Source of the DNA: Zoogloea sp. | GTDB lineage: Bacteria; Pseudomonadota; Gammaproteobacteria; Burkholderiales; Rhodocyclaceae | Assembly: GCA_016790385.1 (NCBI GenBank) | Contig: JAEUNV010000132.1 | Coordinates: 1 to 8,548 of the forward strand | Length of the DNA: 8,548 nt | Reading direction: 5' to 3' | Shown here: positions 6,552 to 8,548 of the stretch, in pieces | Position numbering within the stretch: the first letter of the stretch is position 1 | Layout: each line of letters opens with the position of its first letter | Notes under the pieces: generated by a model | What the model saw: only the letters and a program-made list of their open reading frames with translations | What the model was told of the DNA's origin: nothing | Database searches by the model: none | Program-made: the position numbers and the translations under genes

Positions 6552-6594
6552 TTGGCGTTTCGGTGATTAGCGCTTAGTATTCGCCCCCTCCAGA
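6552..6594 (+). promoter_or_regulatory. Sigma70 promoter of tRNA-fMet with C-rich discriminator
   Basis: A -35 element TTGGCG (6552-6557) and a -10 element TAGTAT (6575-6580) are separated by the ideal 17 bp. The stretch after the -10 (TCGCCCCCTCC) is strongly GC-rich, the hallmark of stable-RNA promoters repressed in the stringent response. Transcription would start near 6587, about eight bases before the mature tRNA. An A-rich patch (GGAAAGAAAA, about 6539-6548) just upstream of the -35 could act as an UP element. Confidence 0.72.
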
Positions 6595-6671
<77 letters not shown>

Positions 6672-6683
6672 GTTTCAAGCATT

Positions 6684-6717
6684 AAGGCCCGATCACCGTA
6701 GTGATCGGGCCTTTTTT
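6684..6717 (+). terminator. Strong intrinsic terminator after tRNA-fMet
   Basis: A perfect 13-bp stem joins 6684-6696 (AAGGCCCGATCAC) to 6701-6713 with a CGTA loop. The T run covers 6712-6717, its first two bases closing the stem. It sits 13 bp after the tRNA-fMet CCA. The oxidoreductase gene converges on it from the right and ends at 6770, so the hairpin may also end that transcript, although the minus-strand T tail is poor. Confidence 0.95.
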
Positions 6718-6769
6718 GCGTCTGCGCTCGGCATGGGCAGTTCGACCCAGGTTTGGAAATCGTCCGGTG

Positions 6770-7798
6770 TCAGGCGCCGACGCGATCCCCCAGTGCGTCA
6801 CGGGCTGAGACGGCGAGTTCGAGGGCGCGCAGGCGCAGGGTCGGGTCGAAGATGTCGGAGACCAGCATCAATTCATCCGCGCCCGTGGTCGAGATGAGGC
6901 GGGCGAGTCCGTCGCGCACGGTGTCGGGGCCGCCGATCACCGCTGCGCCGAGAAAGTCAGCGATGGCGTTGCGCTCGTCGTCGGATAGCCGGGCCATGAA
7001 GTCAGCCTGCGGGGCTTGCAGGCGACGCCGATCGCCCCGAAGGATTCCCAGCACCCGCTGGAAAGTGCTGCTCGCCAGAAACGCGGCCTCGGCGTCGGTG
7101 GGGGCGGCGATGAGTGGCACGCCGATGATGACGTAGGGTTTGGTGAGGTACGCTGAAGCCTGAAATTCCCGGCGATAGAGATCAAGTGCCGGTATCAGCA
7201 GACGCGGCGCGAAATGTGAAGCAAAGGCGTAGGGAAGCCCCCGGGCGGCGGCCAGTCGCGCAGAGAACAGGCTGGAGCCGAGCAGCCAGATCGGTACCCG
7301 GGTGCCGGCACCAGGCATGGCGATGATCTGCTGGCCCGGTTGGGCGGGGGCGAGGAGCTGTTGCAGCTCGGCCACGTCCCGCGGGAAGTCCTCTTCCCGT
7401 TCAATTCGATCCCGGCGCAGGGCGCGCATGGTCGCGCCGTCGGTGCCTGGGGCGCGTCCCAGGCCCAGGTCGATCCGCCCCGGATAGAGTTCAGCCAGGG
7501 TGCCGAAAGCCTCCGCGACCACCAGAGGTGCGTGATTGGGCAGCATGATGCCGCCGGAGCCTACCCGGATCGTCCGGGTGCCGCCGGCGATGTGGCCCAC
7601 CAGCACCGCGGTGGCCGAGCTGGCGATCCCCGCCATGTTGTGATGTTCGGCAAGCCAATAACGGGTGAAGCCGAGGGCTTCGGCATGCCGGGCGGTGCGC
7701 AGGGCAATCGCTAGGGCTTCCGCAACGGTGCCGCCCTCGCGGACTGCCACGAGATCGAGGAAGGATAGGGGGATGGGGGAAACGGGGGGCGCTGTCAT
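6770..7798 (-). CDS. LLM class flavin-dependent oxidoreductase (luciferase-like, YhbW-type)
   Basis: A 342-residue cytoplasmic protein of the bacterial luciferase-like monooxygenase superfamily, expected to use reduced flavin supplied by a partner reductase. The TIM-barrel landmarks are in order: an N-terminal strand PLSFLDL (10-16), the AEHHN motif (50-54), [22 protein letters not shown] (80-101), and [16 protein letters not shown] (105-120). IWLLGSS (170-176) and [10 protein letters not shown] (187-196) follow, then a C-terminal SDIFDP segment (314-319). Length and motif order match the single-component YhbW-like group of about 335-340 residues. The substrate cannot be told from sequence. 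The ATG at 7798 has only a weak GGCGGG upstream. It lies 108 bp after the HD-GYP gene on the same strand, with no terminator between, so the two could be co-transcribed. Confidence 0.93.
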   Translation of the reverse strand: MTAPPVSPIPLSFLDLVAVREGGTVAEALAIALRTARHAEALGFTRYWLAEHHNMAGIASSATAVLVGHIAGGTRTIRVGSGGIMLPNHAPLVVAEAFGTLAELYPGRIDLGLGRAPGTDGATMRALRRDRIEREEDFPRDVAELQQLLAPAQPGQQIIAMPGAGTRVPIWLLGSSLFSARLAAARGLPYAFASHFAPRLLIPALDLYRREFQASAYLTKPYVIIGVPLIAAPTDAEAAFLASSTFQRVLGILRGDRRRLQAPQADFMARLSDDERNAIADFLGAAVIGGPDTVRDGLARLISTTGADELMLVSDIFDPTLRLRALELAVSARDALGDRVGA

Positions 7799-7906
7799 GC
7801 CCGCCAGTTTCCGCCAGAAGCGCGGGAGAAGGAAGCGTTCCGGCGGCCGGCAAAGAGGTAATCCAAGATTGGGAGCGCGTCGGGTTGAGGGCGCGCAAGG
7901 CTCACC

Positions 7907-8548
7907 TCAGGCGAGCATCCACCAGTCGCCGTCCCAGCCCTCCGTGGCCTCGCAGAAACGCTCCTGTTCAATGATGCGTTGGCGTGCGGCCTTGATCTGG
8001 CTGCTGATGCGCAGGAAGGCGTCGACAACCTGAGGGTCGAACTGTTCGCCGCGGCGCTCGCGGATCATCGACAGCACGGTATCAACGGGCAAGGCCTTGC
8101 GATAGTTGCGGTCGTGGGTAAGGGCGTCGAAGAAGTCGGCTACACCGACGATCCGCCCCGCAAGGGGAATGTCGTTGCCGCACAAGCCCAGGGGATAGCC
8201 CGCGCCGTTGTAGTGCTCGTGGTGGGTCAGGGCGATCTCGCCGGCCATTTGAAGCAGGGGCTCGGTGGACTGGCCGATGATGGCTGCGCCGATGCGGGGA
8301 TGTTCGCGCATGATCCGCCATTCTTCCGTGGTCAGCGGGCCGGTCTTGCTGAGAATGCTGTCGTGAATGCCGATCTTTCCAATGTCGTGCATTTGCGCCG
8401 CCCGCTCAAGCATTTCGCACCAGGCCGGGGTGCAGCCGAGACTGGTGGCGATAAGGCCGGCATAAACCCCGATGCGAACGGTGTGCATGGGCGATTCTCC
8501 ATCCCGGTACTCCGCATCCCGGGCGAGGTTGAGAAAGGCGTCCCTGCG
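7907..8548 (-). CDS. HD-GYP domain cyclic-di-GMP phosphodiesterase, C-terminal 213 residues (5' end beyond window)
   Basis: The reading frame is open to the right edge. The 20 codons before the internal ATG at 8488 encode RRDAFLNLARDAEYRDGESP, the normal lead-in to an HD-GYP domain, so the gene starts outside the window. In visible numbering the motifs are HTVR (22-25), the HD dyad H54/D55 in MHDIGK, H83 in REHPRIG, HHE (109-111), GYP (117-119), and ADFFDAL followed by RNYRKA. All expected metal ligands are present, predicting hydrolysis of c-di-GMP. The usual GIPD segment reads GIHD here (H62 in place of Pro). The tail after about residue 195 is acidic and tryptophan-rich (EGWDGDWWMLA). Related proteins often carry an N-terminal receiver (RpfG type), but that part is not visible. 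Confidence 0.93.
   Translation of the reverse strand, partial: RRDAFLNLARDAEYRDGESPMHTVRIGVYAGLIATSLGCTPAWCEMLERAAQMHDIGKIGIHDSILSKTGPLTTEEWRIMREHPRIGAAIIGQSTEPLLQMAGEIALTHHEHYNGAGYPLGLCGNDIPLAGRIVGVADFFDALTHDRNYRKALPVDTVLSMIRERRGEQFDPQVVDAFLRISSQIKAARQRIIEQERFCEATEGWDGDWWMLA

Noticed and set aside
7799..7920. Small CTCGC/GTGAG hairpin at the end of the HD-GYP gene as terminator
   Set aside because: The stem is five pairs including one G-U, with no T run, and is too weak to call.

Overview
The window reads as a high-GC chromosomal segment from a betaproteobacterium. Protein style suggests the Rhodocyclales (Thauera/Azoarcus/Zoogloea-like), but this is inferred from familiarity, not from a search. 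All protein genes lie on the minus strand. Two tRNA genes lie on the plus strand.

Layout in the direction of minus-strand transcription (right to left). (1) At the right edge is the C-terminal part of an HD-GYP cyclic-di-GMP phosphodiesterase whose start lies outside the window. (2) Next is a luciferase-like (LLM class) flavin-dependent oxidoreductase. (3) A plus-strand tRNA island at about 6393-6717 holds tRNA-Thr(UGU) and initiator tRNA-fMet(CAU), each followed by its own strong intrinsic terminator. A good sigma70-type promoter with a C-rich discriminator precedes tRNA-fMet. (4) A two-component pair overlaps by ATGA: a soluble receiver-PAS-HisKA_3 histidine kinase and a NarL/FixJ-type response regulator, with a hairpin over the regulator's stop codon. 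(5) A gap of about 290 bp leads to a large GGDEF diguanylate cyclase with an intact active site and an intact inhibitory I-site. (6) A tightly packed type IV pilus/type II secretion-like cluster follows: a small exported protein, a roughly 400-residue cysteine-rich pseudopilin-like protein joined to it by an ATGA overlap, and a prepilin with a classical GFTLIE signal that runs off the left edge.

The common theme is surface behaviour and signalling. One enzyme makes c-di-GMP, one probably breaks it down, a phosphorelay has an extra receiver input, and a minor-pilin operon is present. That these parts act together is inference from proximity. I see no mobile element, CRISPR array, phage gene or clear horizontal-transfer boundary. 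The least ordinary items are the two neighbouring pilin-like proteins that share a PCP/acidic-loop/Cys module, the receiver-first kinase, and the unusual tRNA-Thr. I found no convincing wholly new system.
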